Source: Variovorax sp. WS11
GTDB lineage: Bacteria; Pseudomonadota; Gammaproteobacteria; Burkholderiales; Burkholderiaceae_C
Assembly (NCBI RefSeq): GCF_010499245.1
Contig: NZ_JAAGOW010000001.1
Span: 1,922,001 to 1,986,000, forward strand
Direction of reading: 5' to 3'
DNA: 64,000 bases
Both the position numbers and the translations under genes were made by a program. The first letter of the stretch is position 1. Every line of letters begins with the position of its first letter. The notes beneath the pieces are model-generated. The model saw nothing but the letters and a program-made list of their open reading frames with translations, did no database searches and was not told where the DNA came from. Of the stretch, positions 52,418-61,423 are shown piece after piece.

Positions 52418-53335
52418 TCACAAGAAAAGCCAGTAGAACAGCCCGCCGAAGATCGCCCACTTGACCAGGTAGTAGCTGGGCTTGTTCCAGGCCTTCAGAC
52501 GCTTGCCCAGCACGCGGATCTTGTAGACCTGTGCGAAGGCCTTGTTCAGCCCGCCGATCGGCTCGCCCTCCTCGTTCTGCGTGGCGGCGGCCTTGATCAT
52601 GCGCCAGCCGATCTCGCGGTTGATCCAGCGCGCGATCGGGTTGTTGAGCGGGCGCTCGATGTCGCAGAACAGGATGAGCCGGGTCTCGTCGGTAAGGTTC
52701 TCGGCGTAGTGGATGTAGGTCTCGTCGAACATCACCGCCTCGCCGTCCTTCCAGTAGTAGGACTGGCCGTCGACGAAGATCCGGCAGCTCGGCGCATCCT
52801 GCGGCACCTTCAGGCCCAGGTGATAGCGCAGCGATCCGGCGAAGGGGTCGCGGTGCCGCACCAGCGTGCTGCCCGGCGGCAGGATGGCGAACATCGCCGC
52901 ACGCACGGAGGGAATGCCTGCGAGCAGTTCGGTGGTCTTTGGGCACAGGCCCTTGGCCGAGGGCAGGAAGTCGCCGTACCAGTTGAGGTAGAAGCGCTTC
53001 CAGCCGGTGCGGAAGAAGGAGTTGAAGCCAATGTCGGTGTAGCCCGCCGCCGCCTTGATGTGGCCCTCGTCGAACAGCGCCAGGCCTTCGTCGCGGATGG
53101 TCTGCCAGTTCTGTTCGAGCACCTGGAGCTCCGGGAACTGCTTCACGTCGATGTAGGGCTTGGAGGGCACCGACGAAAACCAGTACATCAGCACGTTGAG
53201 CGGCGCGAGGAAAGTCGAGTGGTCGCTCAACTGCCGGCCGATCCGGTGCCGCACCTGGCCGCGGAAATGCACGTAGAGGCCGGAGGCCAGGAAGACGAGG
53301 GGGATCAGGAGTTTGTAGGACAGGAAGCTGGACAT
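52418..53335 (-). CDS. lpxO: Aspartyl/asparaginyl beta-hydroxylase, LpxO-like
   Basis: 305 aa. An N-terminal membrane helix (about 8–25) then the Asp-beta-hydroxylase jelly roll, with the iron ligand HRDPF, AGSLRYHLGLKVP, and EAVMFDETYIHYAENLTDE holding the second His and the oxoglutarate-contact Arg downstream. LpxO hydroxylates the lipid A secondary acyl chain and has exactly this plan and length. A C-terminal hydrophobic end (YYLVKWAIFGGLFYWLFL) is a second membrane anchor. Confidence 0.85.
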   Translation of the reverse strand: MSSFLSYKLLIPLVFLASGLYVHFRGQVRHRIGRQLSDHSTFLAPLNVLMYWFSSVPSKPYIDVKQFPELQVLEQNWQTIRDEGLALFDEGHIKAAAGYTDIGFNSFFRTGWKRFYLNWYGDFLPSAKGLCPKTTELLAGIPSVRAAMFAILPPGSTLVRHRDPFAGSLRYHLGLKVPQDAPSCRIFVDGQSYYWKDGEAVMFDETYIHYAENLTDETRLILFCDIERPLNNPIARWINREIGWRMIKAAATQNEEGEPIGGLNKAFAQVYKIRVLGKRLKAWNKPSYYLVKWAIFGGLFYWLFL

Positions 53336-53443
53336 CGATGCGGGCGAGACTGGGGTCGTCGCCGGGATGAAGCGGAACCTGGAATTCTCGCCGAATCGCG
53401 CACGGCGCGCAGCCTCGGCCTGGGAAGGCCGACCTCCTGCACA

Positions 53444-54367
53444 TCACTCGAGCGCCGCAATCTTCTCGGCCAGTTCCTGCGACTGCTCCTTGAACTTTGC
53501 CGGGTTTGCCTCTTTCAGCTTCGCCAGGTTGTGCAGCTTCCACTGAATCGCCGGCAATGCATTGAGATGGCCCACGCCCATCCGGCTCCAGTCCGGTTCG
53601 CCGTTGGCCAGGGACATGAGGAAGGCTCGCTCATTCACATCCAGCTCTTCGTGCAGGGTGGCGATCATCTGTCTCCGGGCAGCGAGCAACGCATCCAGTT
53701 CGACCGGCTCGGTGGTCATCCCTTTGAAGTTGGCCTCGAACTCGTAGGTCACGTCGTGCAGCGGCGGGAACAAGACCTCATGGATCGGCCTGTTGTGGCT
53801 TGCTAGGTACACGACGAACGCACGCCGAATACCGTCGGTGATGCCGCCGTTGGTCAACAGGTGCATCACGTCGAAGAGATCGCGCGGATGCTGCCGGTCC
53901 ATCGCTGCGACAAGCTTCCCGCCATAGACGTCGTCGAGCGAAACCACCGGGATTTCGAGATCGACCTGAAGGATCTCCTGCGCCTTGGCCGTCAGCCCCG
54001 CCATCGCGACAGGCCTGACGGTGCCACGCATCACGTAGTTCACCTCGATCTTGACTTCGATTCCGTCTCGTTTCACCAGAAGCTTTGTCTCGCCCGCATC
54101 GGGTGCGCCGGCGAGATGCGTCTGAAACCCCTTCGACTTCAGCTGGTCGGCAGCTCGCCCAAGCGACGCTTTGATTTGCTTGAGCGCTGCGGCGCGGGAC
54201 AAGGTGTGGTCCGGCAAGACCAAGTCGAGATCCACCGACAGGCGCGGCATGTCGCGCACGAACAGGTTGATGGCGGTGCCGCCCTTGAGGGCGAAAGTGT
54301 CGTCGGCAAGGACGAACGGAGCGACCTGGGTCAGCAGGCGCGCGGTCTTGAGGTAGATGTCGTTCAC
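53444..54367 (-). CDS. AbiEii type IV toxin, nucleotidyltransferase
   Basis: 307 aa from a GTG start at 54367 inside a 4-nt GTGA overlap with the antitoxin stop. The AbiEii core is KGGTAINLFVRDMPRLSVDLDLVL, with Gly-Gly and Asp46/Asp48, then a KDGIEVKIEVNYVMRG strand and YGGKLVAAMDRQHPRDLFDV, all characteristic of AbiEii. The C-terminal helices (HEELDVNERAFLMSLANGEPDW) are those of the full-length toxin. It blocks translation, probably via tRNA or NTP modification, and is neutralised by AbiEi. Confidence 0.92.
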   Translation of the reverse strand: MNDIYLKTARLLTQVAPFVLADDTFALKGGTAINLFVRDMPRLSVDLDLVLPDHTLSRAAALKQIKASLGRAADQLKSKGFQTHLAGAPDAGETKLLVKRDGIEVKIEVNYVMRGTVRPVAMAGLTAKAQEILQVDLEIPVVSLDDVYGGKLVAAMDRQHPRDLFDVMHLLTNGGITDGIRRAFVVYLASHNRPIHEVLFPPLHDVTYEFEANFKGMTTEPVELDALLAARRQMIATLHEELDVNERAFLMSLANGEPDWSRMGVGHLNALPAIQWKLHNLAKLKEANPAKFKEQSQELAEKIAALE

Positions 54368-55101
54368 TTCTTGAGGACCAGCAGCCCTTCGTTGGTTCGA
54401 GAGACCCAGGGTCGATCGGCGCCGGCCGGCAGGCTTGCCGGGTCCAGCTTTTTTGCCCAGGGCAGGGTGAGCTCTCGCCCGAGCTGCAGGCACAGGCGAA
54501 CCGTCTTCACGTTCGTGCACTCTCGCAGCAGCTCGCCAAGGACCGACGCGCGAAGGCCGTAAGCACTTTCAGCCAACTCGCGCGCTTCGGCCAGCGGCTG
54601 CCGCACGCCCACTTCACTCATCAGCTCCAGGAACGCACGCTCGGGGGAGGACACGTTCGGCCCGTTTGCGCGGCCCTCGAAGGGGCCGACGTGCTTCATG
54701 CCGGTCGCGTCACTGCTGAAGAGCTGCTTGCGGCGATATTCCGCGGGGAAGGAGTCGGTGAACCACGCCGGCAGTCTGGCCGACTTCAAGCCATAGAGCT
54801 GCAGTTTGGGGACCTGGGAAACATAGTGGCGCACACCATGCCAGTCCAACGCGGTCTTACCGCCGACGTGGAGGCCTGGGATCTGGCGCTGGAGCAGCCA
54901 CAGGCTGGGGTCGCGCTGCAGCGCAGCGTCGGGACGCATGTACACGCCACGCGCGAGACGCTTGAGCCACCCTGCGCGAACGTAGTGAACTGCCAAGTCG
55001 GCAGAGACGCCTTCCAGGGCCAGATCTTCGCTGGTCACGGGCGTGCCGCTGGGAACCTGCGTCAGCAGAGAATTTAGTTTTGATCGTTTTATCGTAGTCA
55101 A
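54364..55101 (-). CDS. AbiEi type IV antitoxin
   Basis: 245 aa. The ORF begins at a TTG at 55101 (no ATG/GTG nearby); the protein then aligns well with AbiEi N-termini (KRSKLNSLLTQVPSGTPVTSEDLALEGVSADLAVHYVRAGWLKRLARGVYMRP), giving the winged-helix domain at about 5–65 and the AbiEi_4/3 C-terminal domain. The start sits inside a 7-bp-arm inverted repeat, and the promoter places transcription start at about the TTG, so the mRNA is leaderless and autorepressed. Co-translated with the toxin. Confidence 0.9.
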   Translation of the reverse strand: MTTIKRSKLNSLLTQVPSGTPVTSEDLALEGVSADLAVHYVRAGWLKRLARGVYMRPDAALQRDPSLWLLQRQIPGLHVGGKTALDWHGVRHYVSQVPKLQLYGLKSARLPAWFTDSFPAEYRRKQLFSSDATGMKHVGPFEGRANGPNVSSPERAFLELMSEVGVRQPLAEARELAESAYGLRASVLGELLRECTNVKTVRLCLQLGRELTLPWAKKLDPASLPAGADRPWVSRTNEGLLVLKK

Positions 55102-55109
55102 GCTACGAT
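55091..55109. promoter_or_regulatory. AbiEi operator palindrome 1, overlapping the start codon
   Basis: ATCGTAG–TCAAG–CTACGAT. 7-bp arms, 5-base spacer. It overlaps the TTG start codon and abuts the -10 box. Same core as palindrome 2. Confidence 0.8.
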
Positions 55110-55136
55110 TATTTTGATATTTCCAAGCGCGTGCAA
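55108..55136 (-). promoter_or_regulatory. Sigma-70-type promoter of abiEi–abiEii
   Basis: On the minus strand, TTGCAC (plus-strand 55131–55136) and AATAAT (plus-strand 55108–55113) are spaced by exactly 17. Transcription should begin near 55101, at the start codon, giving a leaderless transcript. Confidence 0.7.
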
Positions 55137-55153
55137 GATTTCGTTTTGCCTGA

Positions 55154-55178
55154 GTTGTCGTAGCGAAACTACGATAAC
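55154..55178. promoter_or_regulatory. AbiEi operator palindrome 2
   Basis: GTT-G-TCGTAG–CGAAA–CTACGA-T-AAC: the same TCGTAG/CTACGA core as palindrome 1, 66 bp centre to centre, lying upstream of the -35 box. Paired palindromes match the published AbiEi mode of cooperative binding. Confidence 0.75.
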
Positions 55179-55243
55179 CAACACAAACTCAAACTCGACC
55201 GCCCGCCGCTGGGCTCTGCGTCGTGCCTGTCCCGGCCAGCGAG

Positions 55244-56212
55244 CTACGCCTTTGCCTGGAAATGATCGAAGGCCGCGAAAGCTTGCGCAATCGACGCGCC
55301 CTGGGCATCGACGATGCGCAACCCCGGCGCCGCCTCGATACGCCCGATGCGCGCGACCGGCGTCGTACTGAGCCGCCCGGCTTCAAGCACGGCGTCCGCG
55401 GCGGCGGGCGGCGCGGCGAAGAGCAGCTCGTAATCGTCGCCGCCCGCCAGCGCACAGGTGCGGCGCAGCGCCGGATCCAGCGCGGCTGCGGCGGGGATGC
55501 CGATCAGGGCGCAGGCGGCATCGGCATCCACCGTCGCGCCCACGCCGCTGGCGGCGAGGATGTGGCCGAGGTCGCCGACCAGCCCGTCGCTCAGGTCGAC
55601 CGCGGCGCTGGCGATGCCGCGCAGCGCCTGGCCCAGCGCGACGCGCGGTTCGGGCTGCTCCATGCGCCGGCGCGCCTGTTCGAAGGCCTCGGGCGGCAGC
55701 GCCAGGGTGCCGCGAAAGACCTCCAGCGCCAAGCGCGCATCGCCCAGCGTGCCGCTGACCCAGAGCTCGTCGCCCGGCTTCGCGCCGGAGCGCAGCAGCG
55801 CCGCGCCGGCCGGCACCTCGCCGAACACAGTGATGCAGAGGTTGAGCGGCCCGCGCGTGGTGTCGCCGCCGACCAGCTCGCAGCCATGCGCATCGGCCAG
55901 CGCGAACAGGCCGCGCGAGAAGGCCTCGAGCCAGGCCTCGTCGATGGCCGGCAGCGCCAGCGCGAGGGTGAAGGCCAGGGGCTTCGCGCCGCAGGCGGCC
56001 AGGTCGCTGAGGTTGACCGCGAGCGCCTTGTGCCCCAGGCGCCCCGGGTCGACGGTGGAGAGGAAATGACGGCCCTCCACCAGCATGTCGGTGGACACGG
56101 CCAGCTGCATGCCGGGCGCGGGCGCCAGCAGCGCGCAGTCGTCGCCCACGCCCAGCGGCGAGCGCGTGGCGGGGCGCCTGAGGTAGCGCTCGATGAGGTC
56201 GAACTCGCCCAT
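55244..56212 (-). CDS. thiL: Thiamine-monophosphate kinase
   Basis: 322 aa. ThiL/PurM-like (AIRS) fold: GVGDDCALLAPAPGMQLAVSTDMLVEGRHF, then ALAVNLSDLAACGAKP, GDTTRGPLNLCITVFGEVP and ISDGL-type LSDGLVGDLGHIL. It phosphorylates thiamine monophosphate. In relatives it forms an operon with pgpA and cinA; here those genes are 18 kb to the left on the same strand with a foreign-looking block between. Confidence 0.95.
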   Translation of the reverse strand: MGEFDLIERYLRRPATRSPLGVGDDCALLAPAPGMQLAVSTDMLVEGRHFLSTVDPGRLGHKALAVNLSDLAACGAKPLAFTLALALPAIDEAWLEAFSRGLFALADAHGCELVGGDTTRGPLNLCITVFGEVPAGAALLRSGAKPGDELWVSGTLGDARLALEVFRGTLALPPEAFEQARRRMEQPEPRVALGQALRGIASAAVDLSDGLVGDLGHILAASGVGATVDADAACALIGIPAAAALDPALRRTCALAGGDDYELLFAAPPAAADAVLEAGRLSTTPVARIGRIEAAPGLRIVDAQGASIAQAFAAFDHFQAKA

Positions 56213-56228
56213 CGTCGTTCTCGGCTTC

Positions 56229-57419
56229 TCAGCCGTTGCGGAAGCGCATGGCCGCCTGCCGCACCACCTCGGCCAGCAGCCGCTCCTTGGCCTGGCGCTC
56301 GCGCAGCCAGCGCGCGTCGTTGCGGTTGGCCTCCACGCTGGTGCGCAGCTGGCCCAGGGCCTGGGTGGCGTCCAGCGCCTCGCTGTGCCATTCGAGCTGG
56401 GTCATGGTCATGAGGATGTGGTCGCGCAGCGGCATGTGGCTGCCGGTGGCCGGGTCGACGTAGAGCGCGTCCAGGCCGAAGCGGCAGGCCTGGAAGCGGT
56501 TGTAGGTGTAGACCAGGTAGTCGTCCTCGGTCGGCGTGAAAGGCTGCTCCTGCAGGAACCAGGCCGCCAGCGACTGCACGTAGCCGGCCAGCGCCGCGGC
56601 GCGCTCCACCGTGAGCGGCGTGTCGAACACGCGGATCTCGATGGTGCCGTACTCGGGCTTGGGCCGGATGTCCCAGTAGAAGTCCTTCATGCTGCGCACG
56701 ACGCCGGTGCGGGTCATGCGCTCGAAGTAGTTGCCGAACTCCTTCCAGGACAGCGTGAAGGGCGCGCGGCCCGACAAGGGGAAGGCGAACACCGAGTTGA
56801 GCCGCGCCGAGTCGAACTGCGTGTCCTGCCCCTGCACGAAGGGCGAGGAGGCCGACAGCGCGATGAAGTGCGGGATATAGCGCGACATGCGGTGCAGCAT
56901 CAGCAGGGCACCGTCGGCATCGGGGCAGCCGATGTGCACATGCTGGCCGAAGATGGTGAACTGCTTCGACAGGTAGCCGTAGAGCTCCGACAGCTCGCGA
57001 AAGCGCGGCTTGTCGTAGATGCGGCGCTCGTGCCACTGCTGGAAGGCATGCGTGCCGCCGCCCACCACCGCGATGTTGAGCTTGTCGGCGTTCTTCACCA
57101 GCGCGTCGCGAATGGGCGTGAGCTGCGCCACCACGTCCTTGGCCGAGTGGCAGATGTCGGTCGAGATCTCGATCATGCTCGAGGTCATCTCGGGCACCAC
57201 GCTGCCGGGCAGCGGGGTCTGGGCCATCAGGCGCAGCATGTCCTCGGCATAGGGCGCGAGGTCGTAGTCGTGGGTGTTGACCAGCTGCAGCTCGAGCTCG
57301 ACGCCCAGCGACAGGGCGACCGACTTGTTGAAGGGCTCCAGCGGCAGCACGCGGCCCTCGGGGGAGTCGGGCACGGGCGGCGTTCCCTCAGGCGGCAGGC
57401 CGGCGTTGAAGACGCTCAT
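56229..57419 (-). CDS. Carboxylate-amine ligase YbdK / glutamate–cysteine ligase type 2
   Basis: 396 aa from the ATG at 57419. GCS2 fold: [79 protein letters not shown] and [22 protein letters not shown]. The usual form in this family carries weak glutamate–cysteine ligase activity. 16 bp upstream of thiL on the same strand. Confidence 0.9.
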   Translation of the reverse strand: MSVFNAGLPPEGTPPVPDSPEGRVLPLEPFNKSVALSLGVELELQLVNTHDYDLAPYAEDMLRLMAQTPLPGSVVPEMTSSMIEISTDICHSAKDVVAQLTPIRDALVKNADKLNIAVVGGGTHAFQQWHERRIYDKPRFRELSELYGYLSKQFTIFGQHVHIGCPDADGALLMLHRMSRYIPHFIALSASSPFVQGQDTQFDSARLNSVFAFPLSGRAPFTLSWKEFGNYFERMTRTGVVRSMKDFYWDIRPKPEYGTIEIRVFDTPLTVERAAALAGYVQSLAAWFLQEQPFTPTEDDYLVYTYNRFQACRFGLDALYVDPATGSHMPLRDHILMTMTQLEWHSEALDATQALGQLRTSVEANRNDARWLRERQAKERLLAEVVRQAAMRFRNG

Positions 57420-57426
57420 ATCGACC

Positions 57427-57505
57427 CCCACGCTCTGCACTTCGTGTCATCGCTGCCCCCCGAGGGGGCGCCAGCTTGCTTGGGGCGGCCCGGCGCTGCG
57501 CTCAT
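57427..57505. repeat. REP-like intergenic hairpin of Comamonadaceae type
   Basis: A GC-rich sequence between ybdK and the antiporter containing the strong hairpin GCCCCC–CGA–GGGGGC (57455–57469) and a downstream CAGCTTGC…GGGGCGGCCCGGCGCTGCGCT. I recall this kind of element as common between genes in Variovorax/Acidovorax. Only one copy was found here. Confidence 0.45.
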
Positions 57506-58770
57506 CGCTGCGTCTCCTCCGTGATGCTGAAGGCCTCGGGCATCCAGGGCCTGGAGCTCTCGCCGGCGCCGTGGATGGCGACGGTAGCGAGCACTGCGCC
57601 CAGCACCTCCATCAGCAGGATCGCGGGCAGGGCGATCTGCGTGATCATCGCGCCCAGCAGCGGCGAGGCGGTGACGAAGCCGGAGGTGATCAGGAGCGCG
57701 ATGGAGGACAGCGGCGCCATCGCGCAGCCCACCCACAGGGCCTGGCGCCAGCTCGCGCCGCTGCCCGGGTTGGCGATCGCCACGCCGGCGATCTTGGCCA
57801 CCGTGCGCACGGCGATCACGGCCAGCACCACGCTGGCGATGGGCAGGCTCCAGTCGGCCTGGGCCGCCACCACGGACACCAGCACGAACATCAGCATGGT
57901 GAGCAGCGAGGCGGCGGTGCCCAGCTGCCGCGGCCAGACCCAGGGCTTGGGATGCAGGGCCTTGAGCAGCACGCCGCCGATCAGCGCCGCCAGCGGGGCC
58001 GAGCCGCCCAGGTGCGCGGCCAGCGCGGCGCCGGCCGCGATGATCGCGAGCAGCAGGATGGAGGTGTTCTCGCTGGTCGGGCTCATCACGCGCAGGGCCG
58101 AGCGCAGCGACAGCGCCATCAGCGCGCCCACCACGAAGGACAGGCCCAGCACCACTGCCACCGGATAGAGCTTCTGGAACAGGCCCAGCGGCGCACGCTC
58201 GATCAGCCCGGCCTGCGCATAGCCGAGGGTCAGCGCATAGAAGGTGTTGAGCGTGGCCAGCGTCAGCGCCCGCTCGGTCACCGGGCCGGAGCCGCGGGTG
58301 TCGATCACCACCCGGCTCAGCACCGCCGGCGAGGCCACGACGGCCATCAGCGCGATCGGGTTGGCCACCGGGTCGGGCACGTCCATCCAGTGCAGCACCC
58401 AGAACACGAAGAAGTAGGTCAGCGTGGCTTCCAGCAGGCTCTGCACCAGCACCATCGGGTTGTGGCGGAACCAGCGCAGCGGCAGCCGGCCGCCGGCCTC
58501 GAACAGCACGATGGCCACGCCGAGCTCGAGCAGGAACAGGCTGATGCCCTGCAGCGGCCACATCACGCCCTCGAAGCCGGCCAGGCCGACCACGGTGCCG
58601 ACCATCGAATAGCCGACCACCTTGGGCATGCCCGCATAGCGTTGCACCAGGTGGCCGGCCGCGGCCGCGGCGGCCAGCAGCAGCGACCACAGCACGGTGG
58701 GCAAGCCCGCCGAGGGCCGCAGCCACTCGGACCAGAAGCCCAGCAGGTCGTTGGTAATGAAAGAACTCAT
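57502..58770 (-). CDS. Kef-type/CPA2 cation:proton antiporter membrane subunit
   Basis: 422 aa, about twelve helices. CPA2 features: VVGYSMVGTVVGLAGFEGVMWPLQGISLFLLELGVAIVLFEAG with the conserved acidic patch in helix 4, LMAVVASPAVLSRVVIDTRGSG in helix 6, and GAALAAHLGGSAPLAALIGGVLL. The soluble TrkA-N domain of Kef potassium exporters is absent, so it is a Na+/H+-type (or K+) antiporter of the short form. Confidence 0.88.
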   Translation of the reverse strand: MSSFITNDLLGFWSEWLRPSAGLPTVLWSLLLAAAAAAGHLVQRYAGMPKVVGYSMVGTVVGLAGFEGVMWPLQGISLFLLELGVAIVLFEAGGRLPLRWFRHNPMVLVQSLLEATLTYFFVFWVLHWMDVPDPVANPIALMAVVASPAVLSRVVIDTRGSGPVTERALTLATLNTFYALTLGYAQAGLIERAPLGLFQKLYPVAVVLGLSFVVGALMALSLRSALRVMSPTSENTSILLLAIIAAGAALAAHLGGSAPLAALIGGVLLKALHPKPWVWPRQLGTAASLLTMLMFVLVSVVAAQADWSLPIASVVLAVIAVRTVAKIAGVAIANPGSGASWRQALWVGCAMAPLSSIALLITSGFVTASPLLGAMITQIALPAILLMEVLGAVLATVAIHGAGESSRPWMPEAFSITEETQR

Positions 58771-58864
58771 CAGGCCAATCTGTTAGGGACGCGAGCGCCG
58801 GGCAGGCATCGCGCGTCGAGCAGAGCGCACAGGGCGTTCATGGCTCGGGAAAGAAGGTTTGCGT

Positions 58865-59260
58865 TCAGTGCAGCACGCGCGAGACGGGGGCGCCGCCCGT
58901 GTCGGCTTCCAGCACGAACATGGGAATCGCGACGTCGAAGCGTTCGCCGCGCTCGGTCACGAAGAAGTAGCTCCCATGCATGGTACCGCTGGGCGCCTGC
59001 AGCCGGCATCCGCTGGTGTAGCGGAAGGACTGCCCGGGCGCCAGCAGCGGCTGCTGGCCGATCACGCCGAGGCCCTTGACCTCCTGCGTCTGTCCGCTTG
59101 CGTCGTTGATGAGCCAGTGCCGCGCGATCAACTGCGCCGCCACGCGGCCCGTGTTGGTCACGGTGATCGTGTAAGCGAAGGTATAGACCCGGTCTTCGGG
59201 AGAAGACTGGTCCGGCAGGTAGCGTGGCTCCACCTGGATGTTGATCGGAGGGCTGGACAT
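58865..59260 (-). CDS. apaG: ApaG protein
   Basis: 131 aa from the ATG at 59260. The ApaG fibronectin-III-like fold is complete: VEPRYLPDQSSPEDRVYTFAYTITVTNTG, then LIARHWLINDASGQTQEVKGLGVIGQQPLLAPGQSFRYTSGCRL and GTMHGSYFFV. ApaG binds divalent cations and pyrophosphate; role unknown. Divergent from rpe with 51 bp between starts. Confidence 0.95.
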   Translation of the reverse strand: MSSPPINIQVEPRYLPDQSSPEDRVYTFAYTITVTNTGRVAAQLIARHWLINDASGQTQEVKGLGVIGQQPLLAPGQSFRYTSGCRLQAPSGTMHGSYFFVTERGERFDVAIPMFVLEADTGGAPVSRVLH

Positions 59261-59311
59261 CGGCGCGATGTTAACAATTGGTGAAGGAACAGCCTGCGAC
59301 AATTCGCCCCC

Positions 59312-60010
59312 ATGAGCAGCAGCAGCACCTTTCGCATCGCCCCTTCCATCCTTTCGGCCGATTTCGCGCGCCTCGGCGCCGAAGTGAGCGATGTGATCGC
59401 CGCCGGTGCCGACTGGATTCATTTCGACGTCATGGACAACCATTACGTGCCGAACCTCACCTTCGGCCCCATGGTGTGCCAGGCGCTCAAGCCGCACGCG
59501 AAGACGGCCGGCGGCACGCCGGTGCCGATCGACGTGCACCTGATGATCGAGCCGGTGGACGCGCTGGCCGCCGCCTTCGCGCAGGCGGGCGCCGACTACA
59601 TCAGCTTCCACCCCGATGCCTCGCCCCACACGCACCGCAGCATCCAGGCCATCAAGGCGGCCGGCTGCAAGGCGGGGCTGGTGTTCAACCCGGGCGCCGG
59701 GCTGGAGCCGCTGGACTGGGCGATCGACGACATCGACCTGATCCTCATCATGAGCGTGAACCCGGGCTTCGGCGGTCAGAGCTTCATCGACTCGGCCCTG
59801 CGCAAGATCGAGCTCGCCCGCAAGCGCATCGAGGCCAGCGGGCGCGACATCCGCCTGGAGGTCGACGGCGGCATCAAGACCGACAACATCGCGCGCGTGG
59901 CCAGCGCCGGCGCGGACACCTTTGTGGCTGGCAGCGCGATTTTCAATGCGAAGAGTTACGCGGGCGTGATCGCCGAGATGCGCGCGCAGCTCAAGGCTGC
60001 TAGCGCTTGA
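59312..60010 (+). CDS. rpe: Ribulose-phosphate 3-epimerase
   Basis: 232 aa. TIM barrel with [30 protein letters not shown] (metal His/Asp), [25 protein letters not shown] and [15 protein letters not shown]. It interconverts ribulose-5-P and xylulose-5-P. The usual next gene (phosphoglycolate phosphatase, gph) is missing; the next plus-strand gene is an AstE-like protein. Confidence 0.95.
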   Translation: MSSSSTFRIAPSILSADFARLGAEVSDVIAAGADWIHFDVMDNHYVPNLTFGPMVCQALKPHAKTAGGTPVPIDVHLMIEPVDALAAAFAQAGADYISFHPDASPHTHRSIQAIKAAGCKAGLVFNPGAGLEPLDWAIDDIDLILIMSVNPGFGGQSFIDSALRKIELARKRIEASGRDIRLEVDGGIKTDNIARVASAGADTFVAGSAIFNAKSYAGVIAEMRAQLKAASA

Positions 60011-60254
60011 GCTTCTCGTTGTAGACCCGGTCGGCCACCGGGCCGCGGTCGGTGTCGACCACGCCGCGCTCCACGTCTTCCATGCCCTTGCGGCCCTGCT
60101 CGGCGGAGCCGCCCTGGTTCTGCTGGCTGTCCGAGGACTGGTCGCGCTCGTGCGGCAGGCGCGGCGCGGATTCGCCGCCCTGTCCGACCTTGGTCTTGCC
60201 GCCGCCGGCGTCCTTCAGCGGGTCGGTCTTCGCGGGCGCCTTCTTGCTGGCCAT
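60000..60254 (-). CDS. Hypothetical acidic/basic disordered protein, 84 aa
   Basis: Start at 60254 (an ATG six codons upstream at 60272 is also possible; both have AAGGAG/CAGGA just before). The sequence is polar and probably disordered: [27 protein letters not shown], then [14 protein letters not shown] and a basic end NEKLKR. Overlaps the rpe 3' end by 11 nt on the other strand. No family recognised. Confidence 0.55.
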   Translation of the reverse strand: MASKKAPAKTDPLKDAGGGKTKVGQGGESAPRLPHERDQSSDSQQNQGGSAEQGRKGMEDVERGVVDTDRGPVADRVYNEKLKR

Positions 60255-60345
60255 TGCTTGCTCCTTGGTCATTCCTGCTTGTGGCACGGCATCGCGGAAA
60301 GCCCGGTAGGACCGCCATGCGCCGCCCTGTAGGATCAGCGGCGAG

Positions 60346-61338
60346 ATGAGCGAGCAGCAGCCACCAGTCCCCGACCTTCTTCGCATCCACGGATTCACTT
60401 CCCTCGAGCCCGGGCCGAGGCTGATCGTCCTGGGCGGGGTACACGGCGACGAGACCTGCGGCACGGCGGGCATCGAGCGCACCCTGGCCGAACTTGACAG
60501 CGGCGCGCTGCAGGTGCTGCGCGGCGAGCTCACCCTGGTGCCGGTGGCCAACCCGCTGGCGCGCCGACTGATGCGGCGCGAGGGCGAACGCAACCTCAAC
60601 CGCCTGTTCAAGCCCACCCCGGCGGGCGAAGCGCCGGCCGATTACGAGGCCCGCATCACCGATCTGCTGTGCCCGCTGCTGGAGCGCCACGACGTGCTGC
60701 TGGACCTGCATTCCTTCCAGAGCGCGGGCGAGGCCTTCGCGATGATCGGCCCGCGCGACAACGTCGGCACGCTCGAACCCTTCGCTCGCGCGTTCGAGGA
60801 AGGGCTGCTCGCGCTGCACATGGGCACGCCGCGCGTCGTCGAGGGCTGGCTCGACATCTACGCGGCCGGCCTGGCGCAGCGTGCCGGCGGCCAGCCGGCC
60901 GACGAGGCCGCGCTGGCCTTCGGCTGGGGGACCAACGAATACATGCGCAGCCGCGGCGGCTACGGCGTCACGCTCGAATGCGGCCAGCACCAGGACCCGG
61001 CGGCGCCCGAGGTCGCGCGCCGCGCCATCCATGCGGCGCTGCGCCTGCTGGGCATGGTCGCGCCCGATCCGCAGGCCAAGCCGCCGGCGGCGCCTTCGCT
61101 GCTGCGGCTGGTCAGCGTGACGGATCGCGACAGCGAAGAGGACCAGTTCGTGCGCGAATGGGCCACCTTCGACCCGGTGGCGAAGGGGGAGCCCATCGGC
61201 GTGCGCGCCGACGGCAGGGTGCTGGCGGCCGAGCGCGACGGCTTCATCGTGTTCCCGAACGCGGAGGCGCTGCCCGGCGCCGAGTGGTTCTATTTCGCCA
61301 TCGAGAGCGAGCGCGACCTGCGCCGGCCCGGCGCCTGA
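60346..61338 (+). CDS. Succinylglutamate desuccinylase/aspartoacylase (AstE/AspA) family protein
   Basis: 330 aa. Zn-carboxypeptidase-like core: VLGGVHGDETCGTAGI (HxxE zinc ligands), NPLARRLMRREGERNLNRLF, DLHSFQSAG (third ligand), and a Glu near LECGQHQDP. The C-terminal part is the beta-domain typical of the group. It hydrolyses an N-acyl amino acid; the exact one is not read from sequence. Confidence 0.88.
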   Translation: MSEQQPPVPDLLRIHGFTSLEPGPRLIVLGGVHGDETCGTAGIERTLAELDSGALQVLRGELTLVPVANPLARRLMRREGERNLNRLFKPTPAGEAPADYEARITDLLCPLLERHDVLLDLHSFQSAGEAFAMIGPRDNVGTLEPFARAFEEGLLALHMGTPRVVEGWLDIYAAGLAQRAGGQPADEAALAFGWGTNEYMRSRGGYGVTLECGQHQDPAAPEVARRAIHAALRLLGMVAPDPQAKPPAAPSLLRLVSVTDRDSEEDQFVREWATFDPVAKGEPIGVRADGRVLAAERDGFIVFPNAEALPGAEWFYFAIESERDLRRPGA

Positions 61339-61423
61339 AGCGCGGCGCCGCGACCGGCGCGTTCCCAGATTCCTCCGTATTTGGCGGCCAGCATCGGGCC
61401 ATCATCCTTCGGAGGTCTTCTTC

